A DNA stretch of 64,000 nt from Cypionkella sp049896245 (GCF_049896245.1 NZ_JAFCTX010000009.1:80075-144074); one strand, 5' to 3'; counted from the stretch's first letter, positions 1-7,643 are shown. Notes: generated by a model from the sequence alone, not told the origin. Numbers and translations are program-made.

Positions 1-492
1 TTGTTGCCGTCAGATTTCATTGGCCGTCCCGGTCGGGCCCATGCAGCCTATGATGTCACCGCGACCACCGATCTTGTGATGTGCTGTTTTCGCAAGAAGC
101 CGTTTGAGGAATTGATGGGCTCGACCCCGCATATCGCGCAGCGGTTGCTGGAAATGACGCTGGATGAATTGGACGCCGCGCGCGAATGGATGCTGCTGCT
201 TGGCCGCAAGACGGCGCGCGAGAAGATTGCCTCGCTGCTCACCATCATTGCGCGGCGCAATGCGTCTTTGAAAGTGGCCAGCAAGGGCGGGGTGCGGTTT
301 GATTTGCCTTTGACGCGCGAGGAGATGGCGGATTATCTGGGGCTTACATTAGAGACGGTCAGCCGTCAGATCTCGATCCTGAAACGCGAGGGGGTGATCG
401 TGCTGGAAGGCAAGCGGCATGTGATCGTGCCGAATTTGGACCGTCTGCTGGAGGAAACCGGGGACGATTCCGATGGCGGGATGTTGAACTGA
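1..492 (+). CDS. fnrL: FnrL-type Crp/Fnr transcription regulator, 3' part only
   Basis: This is the C-terminal 163 residues of a Crp/Fnr-family regulator; the true start lies left of the window, so the TTG at base 1 is not a start. Visible are the end of the effector domain, the long dimerisation helix around residues 45-70 (TLDELDAAREWMLLLGRKTA) and a winged helix-turn-helix at about 105-130 with the Fnr-type E-x-x-S-R recognition helix (LETVSRQI). Family members of about 245 residues carry an N-terminal 4Fe-4S cluster and sense oxygen; that part is not visible. FnrL is the best match from memory; an Nnr/Dnr-type paralogue is possible. A terminator overlaps its stop codon. Confidence 0.85.
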   Translation: MLPSDFIGRPGRAHAAYDVTATTDLVMCCFRKKPFEELMGSTPHIAQRLLEMTLDELDAAREWMLLLGRKTAREKIASLLTIIARRNASLKVASKGGVRFDLPLTREEMADYLGLTLETVSRQISILKREGVIVLEGKRHVIVPNLDRLLEETGDDSDGGMLN

Positions 493-513
493 GGTCCCAA
501 CTCGGGACCTTTT
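492..513 (+). terminator. Intrinsic terminator of fnrL
   Basis: AGGTCCC (492-498) pairs with GGGACCT (504-510) around a five-base loop and runs into TTTT. The first stem base is the last base of the fnrL stop codon. Confidence 0.7.
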
Positions 514-535
514 AGAATCCCTTGAAAACAATGGT

Positions 536-565
536 TTGACCCTGTCACATTAAGAGTTTTTTAAT
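536..565 (+). promoter_or_regulatory. Sigma-70-like promoter for yciA
   Basis: TTGACC (536-541) and TTTAAT (560-565) each match the consensus at five of six positions, with an 18-base spacer. They lie just after the fnrL terminator and about 27 bases before the yciA start codon at 593. Confidence 0.5.
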
Positions 566-592
566 CTTTCAAGCCCTGATGCAGGAGATGCC

Positions 593-988
593 ATGCCGCA
601 ACAGCCAGACCCCGAGCAGCCGCGTGGCGCCTTGACCCTGCGCACGCTGACCATGCCGCGCGATGTCAACAACAACGGCGATATTTTTGGCGGCTGGGTG
701 CTGTCTCAGATGGATATGGCGGCGGGGATTGTGGCGTCGGCCCGCGCGCATGGCCGGGTGGCGACGGTGGCGATTGATGCGATGCAATTCATCCGCCCGG
801 TGAAGGTGGGCGATGTGCTCTGCATCTATGTCAGCATCGCACGCGTCGGGCGGACCTCGATGGGCTTGCAGATTGAGGCTTGGGTGCTGCGCGATCGGCA
901 AGAGCGACGCGAGAAGGTCACGCATGGCTTGTTCACCTTTGTCGCGATTGATGAGGACGGCAAGCCGCGCCCGCTTCCGGCAGAATAA
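593..988 (+). CDS. yciA: YciA-type acyl-CoA thioesterase
   Basis: A 131-residue single hotdog-fold protein of the YciA/acyl-CoA hydrolase family, which hydrolyses acyl-CoA thioesters in the cytoplasm. The family core is visible: TLTMPRDVNNNGDIFGGWVL at about 18-37, with the Asn/Asp catalytic region and the Gly-Gly-Trp turn, then the THGLFTFVAID strand near 108. GGAG six bases before the ATG supports the start. It is a lone gene between a terminator and a separate downstream promoter region. In the family it balances free CoA and acyl-CoA pools; the substrate range cannot be read from sequence. Confidence 0.88.
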   Translation: MPQQPDPEQPRGALTLRTLTMPRDVNNNGDIFGGWVLSQMDMAAGIVASARAHGRVATVAIDAMQFIRPVKVGDVLCIYVSIARVGRTSMGLQIEAWVLRDRQERREKVTHGLFTFVAIDEDGKPRPLPAE

Positions 989-1176
989 GCCAAGCTTCAC
1001 AGTCGCGCGAGCAGGGCCGATCATCAGACCAAAGGCTGATCTTGCAGCGCCCGCCCTGTGCTATTGTGGCAATGCAGGGTCTTGGTGCGCCACCCCTGCG
1101 CCGCGCAGGACCGGGGGGCTGCCTTGGTTGATCCTGCGACGTTGCTGCGGAACATCTGACCGCAAGGAGATCTGTG

Positions 1177-1530
1177 ATGCAATATAGCAAACACCTGACC
1201 GCGCTGAGTGCGGCTTTCATTCTGGGCTCTGCCCTTGCTGCGCAAGCGGCGGGGATGCTGGCCGATGCCAAGGGCATGACTTTGTATGTATTCGACAAGG
1301 ATACGGGCGGGGTTTCGGCCTGCTACGACGATTGCGCGGTGAAATGGCCGCCCTATCTGGGCAAGGCTGCCGACAAAATGACCGAGGGCTGGACTTTGGT
1401 CGACCGCACCGATGGCACCAAGCAATGGGCCTATGACGGCAAGCCTACGTATTATTTCGCGGGCGACAAGGCCAAGGGCGATGCCACTGGCGACGGCATG
1501 GGCGGCAAATGGCATGTGATCAAGGAATGA
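1177..1530 (+). CDS. Secreted protein with lipoprotein-repeat (Y-x-F-x-x-D) domain
   Basis: A 117-residue exported protein. An N-terminal signal peptide ends near AAQAAG, followed by LADAKGMTLYVFDKDTGG and CYDDCAVKWPPYL, the hallmark Y-V-F-D-K-D and C-x-x-x-C-x-x-x-W-P-P motifs of the secreted repeat family (COG4315/DUF-type). The AAGGAGA at 1164-1170 sits six bases before this ATG and only three before an upstream GTG at 1174, so the ATG is preferred. Function in the family is not settled; periplasmic location follows from the signal peptide. A strong terminator follows. Confidence 0.8.
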   Translation: MQYSKHLTALSAAFILGSALAAQAAGMLADAKGMTLYVFDKDTGGVSACYDDCAVKWPPYLGKAADKMTEGWTLVDRTDGTKQWAYDGKPTYYFAGDKAKGDATGDGMGGKWHVIKE

Positions 1531-1552
1531 TCTGCGGCCTTTGCTGAATGAC

Positions 1553-1587
1553 AAAGAGGCGAGGGAAATCCCTCGCCTCTTTGGTTT
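1553..1587 (+). terminator. Strong intrinsic terminator
   Basis: A perfect 13-bp stem (1553-1565 with 1570-1582, AAAGAGGCGAGGG and its complement) closes a four-base AAAT loop and is followed by GGTTT. The A and T tracts at the two ends make it able to work in both directions, for the + strand gene ending at 1530 and the minus-strand peptide gene ending at 1630. Confidence 0.8.
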
Positions 1588-1629
1588 AACGCGCTTGTCT
1601 AAGCGGCGGTTTCTGCGCTTTGGGGGCGA

Positions 1630-1707
1630 TCAGAAAATACCCGTCACATAGAGCAAAATGATCACCACAATCGGGATTCCGAGGAAGTAAGCAGCGATGC
1701 CTTTCAT
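1630..1707 (-). CDS. 25-residue single-span membrane peptide
   Basis: A very short gene read on the minus strand from ATG at 1707 to TGA at 1630-1632. The peptide starts MKGIAAYFLGIPIVVIILLY and ends VTGIF: one hydrophobic segment preceded by a lysine, as in small inner-membrane peptides. AGGAG lies about seven bases before the ATG. A GGAAC-N17-GTT promoter-like pair lies about 40 bases upstream, giving a leader of about 33 bases. It is divergent from the stress gene csbD, which has the same kind of promoter. I recognise no named family; a stress-induced membrane peptide is an inference. Confidence 0.6.
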   Translation of the reverse strand: MKGIAAYFLGIPIVVIILLYVTGIF

Positions 1708-1746
1708 GGCGTTCTCCTTGTATTTGCGTGTCGAACCTGTTGGGCA

Positions 1747-1771
1747 AACCCCGATAGCGTGGTTTGGTTCC
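1747..1771 (-). promoter_or_regulatory. EcfG-type promoter for the 25-residue peptide
   Basis: On the minus strand GGAAC (1771-1767) is separated by 17 bases from GTT (1749-1747), the pattern of alphaproteobacterial general-stress (EcfG) promoters. The predicted start of transcription is about 33 bases before the ATG. Confidence 0.45.
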
Positions 1772-1827
1772 CGTCGCAGAGCGCAGCTTTGAGATAAATT
1801 TACAGAATTGTGACTCGTGCTACCTCA

Positions 1828-1852
1828 GGAACCATTTTCGGTTTCACGCGTT
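1828..1852 (+). promoter_or_regulatory. EcfG-type promoter for csbD
   Basis: GGAAC (1828-1832), 16 bases, then CGTT (1849-1852): an exact match to the GGAAC-N16-CGTT general-stress promoter pattern of alphaproteobacteria. It lies about 108 bases before the csbD start codon. Confidence 0.55.
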
Positions 1853-1959
1853 AAGCTTTGACATGACAGCGGCACTGAAGTCTTTGATTTATCAGAGGAT
1901 GTCTGATCGTCAGGCTATGGTGACGTTTTTGCAAACCCAAAGCGTTAATGGAGATTATC

Positions 1960-2145
1960 ATGGACAAAGACCGGATCGTAGGCTCGGCCAAAGTGGTTGC
2001 AGGTAAGGCGAAATCGGCGGTTGGATCGGTGATCGGCGATGCCAAGATGCAAGCCGAAGGCAAGGCCGATCAAGTTGAAGGCCGGGTGCAGAACGCTGTC
2101 GGCAGCGCCAAAGACACCGTGCGCGACGTGATCAAGGGCAAGTAA
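1960..2145 (+). CDS. CsbD family stress protein
   Basis: A 61-residue hydrophilic, Ala/Lys/Gly-rich protein with the CsbD pattern: DRIVGSAKVVAGKAKSAVGS, then KADQVEGRVQNAVGSAKDTV. CsbD proteins are small, soluble, largely helical proteins induced by general stress; their biochemical role is unknown. The ATG at 1960 is chosen over one at 1948 because GGAG at 1950-1953 lies six bases before it. An EcfG-like promoter upstream fits stress control. A hairpin follows the stop, then a DUF3309 gene, a common stress-gene neighbour. Confidence 0.85.
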   Translation: MDKDRIVGSAKVVAGKAKSAVGSVIGDAKMQAEGKADQVEGRVQNAVGSAKDTVRDVIKGK

Positions 2146-2158
2146 GCCCAAGAATTTC

Positions 2159-2200
2159 GCGGGTTGGCCGCTCAGGCCAACCCGCCCCCTGCCATTTTTT
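2159..2200 (+). terminator. Terminator or attenuator hairpin between csbD and the DUF3309 gene
   Basis: GCGGGTTGGCC (2159-2169) pairs perfectly with 2175-2185 across a five-base loop; a run of six T follows nine bases later (2195-2200), so termination may be partial. Confidence 0.5.
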
Positions 2201-2214
2201 CATGGAGATACCCG

Positions 2215-2379
2215 ATGTCGCTTGGAACCATTCTGCTGATCATCTTGGTGATCTTCCTGCTCGGTGGCTTTAGCGGCCGTTTCGGCGGCTACGGCTATGG
2301 CTTTGGCCACGGTGGCGTCGGTGTGATCGGCGTGGTGGCGATCATCGTGCTGGTGTTGGTGCTGACCGGGCGGATGTGA
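2215..2379 (+). CDS. DUF3309 family small membrane protein
   Basis: A 54-residue protein with an N-terminal membrane segment (LGTILLIILVIFLLGGF), a Gly/Tyr-rich linker (GGYGYGFGHGG) and a second membrane segment (VVAIIVLVLVL) ending in TGRM. This is the DUF3309 layout; function unknown. GGAG seven bases before the ATG at 2215 decides the start against an upstream in-frame codon. It follows csbD after a hairpin and may be read through from the same stress promoter. Confidence 0.75.
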   Translation: MSLGTILLIILVIFLLGGFSGRFGGYGYGFGHGGVGVIGVVAIIVLVLVLTGRM

Positions 2380-2475
2380 GGGTGAGTAGCCCGGTTTCTT
2401 CGAAACTGAGGCTTGGGCTGCAAATCGAACGCGCGGCGCAATCATTTGTTAATGCTTTTTCGGCAAGCTGCGACC

Positions 2476-3036
2476 ATGCCGCATTACATTCGCCCCAAAA
2501 TCACTGGCGCTTGCGTGTTTTTTACGGTGGTTTTGGCGCGTCGCGGCAGCGATCTTCTGGTGCGTGAAATGGATCGGCTGCGGACTTCGGTGCGGGATGT
2601 TCAAATGCCGCGACCTTTTCAGATCGACGCTTTCGTGATCCTACCAGATCATATTCACGCAATTTGGACACTGCCAGCAGGGGATTGCCACTATGCGCTG
2701 CGCTGGGCTGCAATCAAAGCGCAGTTTTCCATCGAAATGGGTAGGGCGGGGTTCACCCCGCCGCCGCCCGTTGGATTTCGCAATGGCGGGGTGAACCCCG
2801 CCCTACGGCGCAAAGGAGAGGTTGGGCTTTGGCAGCCTCGATTTTGGGAACATCACATCCGGGGTCAGGCCGATTTCGATGCGCATCTGAAGTATTGCTG
2901 GGGCAACCCGGTCAAGCATGGATTGGTGACGCGCGCGGTCGATTGGCCTTATTCGTCGATCCACCGCGATATCCGCTTGGGACGGGTGGATGCGGAATGG
3001 AGTGGATTGGTTCCTGACGGCGCATATGGTGAGTAG
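2476..3036 (+). CDS. REP-associated tyrosine transposase (RAYT, IS200-like)
   Basis: A 186-residue Y1/HUH-type single-strand transposase of the RAYT group, domesticated proteins thought to spread REP palindromes. The metal-binding HUH-like pair is in LPDHIHAIW (His59, His61); the probable catalytic Tyr140 is in HLKYCWGNPVKHG; WQPRFWEHHI precedes it. The start at 2476 (MPHYIRP) fits the family's usual N-terminus. Two features are odd. Residues about 89-110 are encoded by an inverted REP pair lying in frame inside the gene, and the TAG stop is itself part of a second REP pair. Whether the protein with the insert is active is unknown. Confidence 0.85.
   Translation: MPHYIRPKITGACVFFTVVLARRGSDLLVREMDRLRTSVRDVQMPRPFQIDAFVILPDHIHAIWTLPAGDCHYALRWAAIKAQFSIEMGRAGFTPPPPVGFRNGGVNPALRRKGEVGLWQPRFWEHHIRGQADFDAHLKYCWGNPVKHGLVTRAVDWPYSSIHRDIRLGRVDAEWSGLVPDGAYGE
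2741..2806. repeat. Inverted REP pair inside the RAYT gene
   Basis: A 22-base arm at 2741-2762 (begins GTAGGGCGGGGTTCA) is repeated as an exact reverse complement at 2785-2806, with 22 bases between. Each arm is itself a near-palindrome, GGCGGGGT-TC-ACCCCGCC. The unit is translated in frame as part of the transposase. Confidence 0.9.
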
Positions 3037-3091
3037 GGCGGGGTTCACCCCGCCACACGTTTTAGCAAAGGCGGGGTGAACCCCGACCTAC
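3033..3091. repeat. Inverted REP pair between RAYT and ettA
   Basis: The same 22-base REP arm occurs at 3033-3054 and, inverted with one mismatch, at 3070-3091. It supplies the RAYT stop codon (TAG at 3034-3036) and ends three bases before the ettA stop on the other strand. It fills the convergent gap and probably acts as a two-way terminator. Confidence 0.9.
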
Positions 3092-3094
3092 CGA

Positions 3095-4750
3095 TTACCG
3101 ACTGAACCGCTTATACTTCGCCCGCTTCGGCTCCAGCGCATCTGGCCCCAAGCGACGGACTTTGTCTTCTTCATAGGCTTGGAAGTTGCCCTCGAACCAT
3201 TCGACATGCGCATCGCCTTCAAACGCCAGCATATGGGTGCAGAGGCGGTCGAGGAAGAAGCGGTCGTGGCTGATGATGATGGCGCAGCCGGCGAAATCTT
3301 CGATAGCCGATTCAAGGGCTTGCAGGGTTTCAACGTCAAGGTCGTTGGTCGGCTCATCGAGCAGCAGCACGTTGCCGCCCGACCGCAGCAGTTTTGCCAT
3401 GTGAACGCGGTTGCGTTCGCCGCCTGACAGCAGGCCGACTTTCTTCTGCTGGTCGGTGCCTTTGAAGTTGAACGCTCCGGTGTAGACGCGGGAGTTCAAC
3501 GACATATCGCCAAGTTGGATGACTTCCGAGCCACCAGAGATTTCTTCCCAGACGTTTTTGTTGGGGTCCAAAGCGTCACGCGACTGGTCAACGTACGATA
3601 GCTGCACGGTGTTACCCAAAACAATCGTGCCCTCGTCGGGTTGTTCTTGCCCCGATAACATGCGGAACAAAGTCGATTTGCCCGCACCGTTCGGGCCGAT
3701 CACGCCGACGATGGCCCCCGGCGGGATGGTGAAAGTCAGATCCTCGATCAGTTGCTTGTCGCCCATGTGTTTCTTCAGGCCGGTGACTTCGATCACCTTG
3801 GAGCCCAGACGTTCGCCGTTCGGGATGATGATCTGCGCCGAGGATGCGCGTTCCAGCACGGTCTGGCCTGCCATTTCGTTATAGCGCGCCAAGCGGGCCT
3901 TGCCTTTGGACTGGCGGGCTTTGGCACCGGAGCGAATCCACTCCAGTTCCTTCTCCAGCGCCTTCTGCTTAGATTTATCCTCACGCGCCTCTTGGCTCAT
4001 CCGTTTGGCTTTTTGCTCCAGCCAAGCCGAGTAGTTGCCCTCGTAGGGCATACCACGGCCACGGTCGAGTTCCAGAATCCACGAGGTGATGTCGTCGAGG
4101 AAATAGCGGTCATGAGTGACGATCAGGATGGTGCCGCGATAGGCGATCAGGTGTTTTTGCAGCCAGGCGATGGATTCGGCGTCAAGGTGGTTGGTCGGCT
4201 CATCCAGCAGCAGCATATCGGGGGCTTCGAGCAGCAGTTTGCACAAAGCCACGCGGCGGCGTTCACCGCCCGAAAGGCTATCGACATCGGCATCATCGGG
4301 CGGGCAGCGCAGCGCATCCATCGCGACACCGACCGAAGCCTCAAGTTCCCACAGGTTGCCCGCGTCGATCTCGTCTTGCAGTTGGGCCATCTCGTCGGCT
4401 GTCTCGTCCGAATAGTTCATCGCCAATTCGTTGTAGCGTTCCAGAATGGCAGTTTGTTTCGCCACGCCCAGCATGACGTTGCCCTTCACATCCAAGGTCG
4501 GGTCCAGATAGGGTTCCTGCGCCAGATAGCCGACTTTAGCACCCTTGGCGGCCCAAGCCTCGCCCTTAAAGTCGGTGTCCATGCCGGCCATGATCTTCAG
4601 CAGGGTCGATTTACCCGAGCCGTTGATGCCGACCACACCGATCTTCACGCCGGGCAGGAAGTTCAGGTGGATATTCTCAAAGCACTTCTTGCCACCCGGA
4701 TAGGTCTTGGAGACGCCTTCCATGTGGTAGACATATTGATACGAGGCCAT
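3095..4750 (-). CDS. ettA: Energy-dependent translational throttle protein EttA (ABC-F)
   Basis: A 551-residue ABC-F ATPase of normal EttA length. It has two nucleotide-binding domains: Walker A GINGSGKST near residue 40 and GPNGAGKST near 355, with signature motifs SLSGGERRRVAL and LLSGGERNRVHM and both Walker B LLLDEPTNHLD / LLLDEPTNDLD. The interdomain linker with charged helices is at about 245-305. No membrane segments are present. EttA binds the ribosomal E site and gates elongation according to the ADP/ATP ratio. AGGAG eight bases before the ATG supports the start. It is a single gene, convergent with the RAYT gene. Confidence 0.95.
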   Translation of the reverse strand: MASYQYVYHMEGVSKTYPGGKKCFENIHLNFLPGVKIGVVGINGSGKSTLLKIMAGMDTDFKGEAWAAKGAKVGYLAQEPYLDPTLDVKGNVMLGVAKQTAILERYNELAMNYSDETADEMAQLQDEIDAGNLWELEASVGVAMDALRCPPDDADVDSLSGGERRRVALCKLLLEAPDMLLLDEPTNHLDAESIAWLQKHLIAYRGTILIVTHDRYFLDDITSWILELDRGRGMPYEGNYSAWLEQKAKRMSQEAREDKSKQKALEKELEWIRSGAKARQSKGKARLARYNEMAGQTVLERASSAQIIIPNGERLGSKVIEVTGLKKHMGDKQLIEDLTFTIPPGAIVGVIGPNGAGKSTLFRMLSGQEQPDEGTIVLGNTVQLSYVDQSRDALDPNKNVWEEISGGSEVIQLGDMSLNSRVYTGAFNFKGTDQQKKVGLLSGGERNRVHMAKLLRSGGNVLLLDEPTNDLDVETLQALESAIEDFAGCAIIISHDRFFLDRLCTHMLAFEGDAHVEWFEGNFQAYEEDKVRRLGPDALEPKRAKYKRFSR

Positions 4751-5613
4751 TGGGGTGCTCCTGACAAAGTCGCTGTGCGCTGTTGCTGCGCTATGTAGCG
4801 ATTGTTGGGGACAAGGGCAACGTGGGGGTGGGACGTAATAGGATCAACTAGGTTCAGGAGGTTGTGGTTTATCGAAAGTTTCACGCCAGAATCGGTCAAA
4901 ATGTGCAGATCGGTCATCCACTATACTGAAGTCGAGCTCGGCCTCAGTTCCCTTGATAGATTCTTCGCCCGGATTTTCCATCAACGCCCTCCGCCACAAT
5001 GGTGCAATCTGACCGCTATGGTCACTTGCGGGTGGGCGCTGTGCGACAGCAGGGTTTGTACAGGTGCGACCATCGTCTTATCCATGCGCTCGCAAGTGTT
5101 TGCGTCTTTCATCACACACGGGTCAGAATTATGAATTACAAACAATATGTTATGATGGTTTAGCCGCGCAGGTTCCCCATTCGGAAGAAATCGGCTGGGG
5201 GGAGGCGTGCAGAGAGCAACTTGCGGTTGTCGGGGGTTTGGCCGCAGCATTTCTTTGCTGCTGCGGCGAGGAACAACTGCGCTTGTATCACGCGCGTGGA
5301 AGCAGGCTGTTGTCTGGATCAGCCATTCGGGGTTTGGGCAGATCAACAGCGTCTGGTTTGCCGAAGCCGGGTTCAGATCAGATCAGATCAGATCGAACAA
5401 TGTTTATGCCCAGCAAAGCTATCCGCCCTGTCCTGCGATAATGTGATCAGGTTGCGGTGCTGCGGTGCATATCACCTGTGCCGGGCCGCGCTGCGGGACA
5501 GGCGTTCTGTTTGCCCTGCTCAGTTTAGAATTCCGATTTAGGCGGCAAAGGCGCAGAATAAACACGATCACGAAAGTCGTGTAAGCACCGCTGCCTATAG
5601 AGAGACGACCGCA
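4751..5613. other. 863-base region without a convincing gene
   Basis: Several short overlapping open frames exist on both strands, but none has family features, consistent codon use or a good ribosome site. The one clear feature is a tandem run of four CAGAT units at 5374-5393, about 220 bases before the next gene. The base composition is less GC-rich than neighbouring genes, which would fit decayed or regulatory DNA. Confidence 0.5.
5374..5393 (+). repeat. Tandem CAGAT repeat (four units)
   Basis: Four perfect head-to-tail CAGAT units, also readable as overlapping GATC sites. Short tandem arrays like this can vary in copy number; it lies in non-coding DNA upstream of the hypothetical gene at 5614. 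Confidence 0.8.
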
Positions 5614-6057
5614 ATGACCTATCCGGTTTTCAGCTTCCCACTGCCCCCCGTGCCTTCGTCGCCGCCAGAGGCAGACCTGGCCCTGCTGGTGCGGCAAGCC
5701 GCAGCCGCATTGGCTGGATTGGCGCTGATCACCTTGCAAAGCCATTACGACATGGCGGCGTTCCGGCTGCGCGGGTTGCTGCAAGAGATTGAGCGGTTGC
5801 CCACCGCAGAGTGGTCGCTGGGGGATCGCGATTGCGCGGTGTTGCTCTGGCGGTTGCGGGTTTTTGACGGCCTTTGTGACACTCATTTTCTAACCGGTCT
5901 GCCAAACCTGCAGGCTTGGGCGCAGCACATGCTGACGCAAGACAGCGCTGCTGACCTGCGCGCACCGTTGGCAGCCGCGCGGTTTCTTGCACAGCAGCGC
6001 GCCTTGGGCGGTCTGCTGACCAACCCGCAGCGCGATGTGCTGTGGCAGGCGCTTTAA
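5614..6057 (+). CDS. Hypothetical protein, 147 residues
   Basis: An unrecognised cytoplasmic protein. It begins with a Pro-rich stretch (FPLPPVPSSPPEADL) and continues as a Leu/Ala-rich, probably all-helical protein with no signal peptide, membrane span or known motif. Codon use (G/C at third positions) resembles neighbouring genes, and GAGAG lies about seven bases before the ATG, so it is likely real. It is isolated between two long non-coding stretches, so context gives no hint of function. Confidence 0.6.
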   Translation: MTYPVFSFPLPPVPSSPPEADLALLVRQAAAALAGLALITLQSHYDMAAFRLRGLLQEIERLPTAEWSLGDRDCAVLLWRLRVFDGLCDTHFLTGLPNLQAWAQHMLTQDSAADLRAPLAAARFLAQQRALGGLLTNPQRDVLWQAL

Positions 6058-6649
6058 GCGCAGGTTCAGCCTACCGGCCATGACGTATACAAGCCCAGAT
6101 CACGGGCATGCGCCGTTACGGGCGCATTGGGGCGTGCTGCCTGCAAGATCTGTTGTCCTGCCCCACGACGTGATTCACCGTCCTGTTAGCCTCTGAAAAC
6201 CAGCGATGGGCCAGAAGCCGCAATCATTCCGTTCTGCAACTGCATGGCATTGCGCCGCTCCGAATCGCGGATGGTGCGATCATGGCAGCGTTATTTCGGG
6301 CGACACCATCGCGCCCGTGATGCTGCGATGAAAGCGATCTGATCCGCGTTGGGCAATATGCCCCGCAACAGGGCTGGTGCGCGCCTGCTAAAGTTTTGCT
6401 GGAAACAGAAAGGCCCGCGTGTTGACTGCGGCTGGGTGAGAATTTATTTCTTGTTCCCCGCCGTTTCCGCCCGCTGCAGTTAGGCGATCATAAATTATAA
6501 TTTCACCATATCAATGTATTACACGATATACCGCCATTTGCGACACCTCCCCCCTCGCTTACAGACCATGCAATCTCAGCAGCGTTGACAATATCTACTA
6601 AACTGATCGAGATTACCCCATCGAACCCTTTCTTAAGGCCATCCGCTGC
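6058..6649. other. 592-base region without a clear gene; ssuA upstream region
   Basis: All three + frames between about 6190 and 6430 contain protein-like stretches of 30-45 codons that stop and resume in other frames, as in a decayed gene, but I recognise no family. The last 170 bases are AT-rich (AAATTATAATTT palindrome near 6492) and hold TTGACA at 6586-6591, a possible -35 for ssuA with no convincing -10 at normal spacing. Confidence 0.4.
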
Positions 6650-6670
6650 ATGGCACAGGAGTCTACGACG

Positions 6671-7624
6671 ATGCTGCTTTCCAGACGCGCCTTTGGCGCA
6701 ACCGCCTTGCTGCTGACCACGGCTTTCGCCCTCTCGGCCCATGCCGAAAAGATCACCACCCTGAAAATTGGCTACCAGAAAACCAATCTGCCCGTCGTGG
6801 CCAAGCAACTCGGCCTGATCGAGAAGGCGCTAGAGCCGCAGGGTGTGGCGGTGGAATGGGTGGAATTCGCGGCTGGTCCGCCGTTGGTCGAGGCGCTGAA
6901 TGTGGGTGCGATCCAACTGGGTTGGACCGGCGACGCGCCGCCGATTTTCGGGCAATCGGCAGGCTCGGCGATTGTGTACATCGCAGCTCTGCCCTCGAAT
7001 GGTGAAGGCGAGGCGGTGTTCACCAAGTCCGACAGTGGTATCAAGAGCATCGCTGATCTGAAGGGCAAGAAGGTGGGCGTCGGCAAAGGCACCAGCGCGC
7101 ATAACCTTCTGGTCGCGGCGCTGCAAGCCAATGGGCTGAAGCTGTCGGATATCGAGGTGATCTATCTTAGCCCTGCCGATGCGGCGGCGGCTTTTGCCTC
7201 GGATGCCATCGTGGCTTGGGCGGTCTGGGATCCGTTCTTCGCGATTGCCGAGACCAAATATCAGCCGACTGTTCTGGCGCGGTCGTCCGAGGTGTTGAAG
7301 GTCAACACCTATTTCCTCGCCAACCGTGATTTCGCCGCCGATGCCGATAATGCTGCCGTGGTCACAGCGACCGTGGCGGCTTTGGGCGAAGCCGCGGCTT
7401 GGGCCGATGCCAACCGCGATAAGGTTGCCGCGACAGTGGCCGAGGTGACGGGTGTGCCGATTGAGGCGCAGACTTTGGCGGTGAGCCGGGCGAAGTTCGG
7501 GATTTATCCAATCACGCCCGAGATTATCGCCGGTCAGCAAGCCACCGCGGATCGCTTCTTCGCTTTGGGGCTGATCCCGAATGCGGTGAACATCTCAGAT
7601 GCGATCTGGACCGCGCCGAACTGA
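6671..7624 (+). CDS. ssuA: Aliphatic sulfonate ABC transporter, binding protein SsuA
   Basis: A 317-residue periplasmic binding protein of the SsuA/TauA type. The start at 6671 gives a signal peptide with LSRRAFG (Tat-like twin Arg), a hydrophobic core and a SAHA cleavage region; AGGAG at 6657-6661 supports this over ATG 6650. LKIGYQKTNLPVVAKQLG at about 30 and GWTGDAPPIFGQ near 90 are typical of sulfonate binding proteins. With the permease and ATPase downstream it forms a sulfonate import system for sulfur. Taurine or another sulfonate as substrate cannot be excluded. A large hairpin follows, before ssuC. Confidence 0.85.
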   Translation: MLLSRRAFGATALLLTTAFALSAHAEKITTLKIGYQKTNLPVVAKQLGLIEKALEPQGVAVEWVEFAAGPPLVEALNVGAIQLGWTGDAPPIFGQSAGSAIVYIAALPSNGEGEAVFTKSDSGIKSIADLKGKKVGVGKGTSAHNLLVAALQANGLKLSDIEVIYLSPADAAAAFASDAIVAWAVWDPFFAIAETKYQPTVLARSSEVLKVNTYFLANRDFAADADNAAVVTATVAALGEAAAWADANRDKVAATVAEVTGVPIEAQTLAVSRAKFGIYPITPEIIAGQQATADRFFALGLIPNAVNISDAIWTAPN

Positions 7625-7643
7625 TGTTTCCCTTGAAACCGAT

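Noticed and set aside
536..548. FNR/Dnr box-like TTGAC...GTCAC upstream of yciA
   Set aside because: The half sites are separated by three bases instead of four and the second is imperfect; the TTGACC is better explained as a -35 element.
3752..4798. Long open frame on the + strand opposite ettA
   Set aside because: It is an antisense shadow of a highly conserved gene, common in GC-rich DNA; the protein has no family features. The same applies to the long + strand frame at 29262-31136 opposite the ABC ATPase.
5064..5441. Overlapping + strand frames of 80-125 codons
   Set aside because: Several frames overlap with no preference, odd residue composition and no ribosome site.
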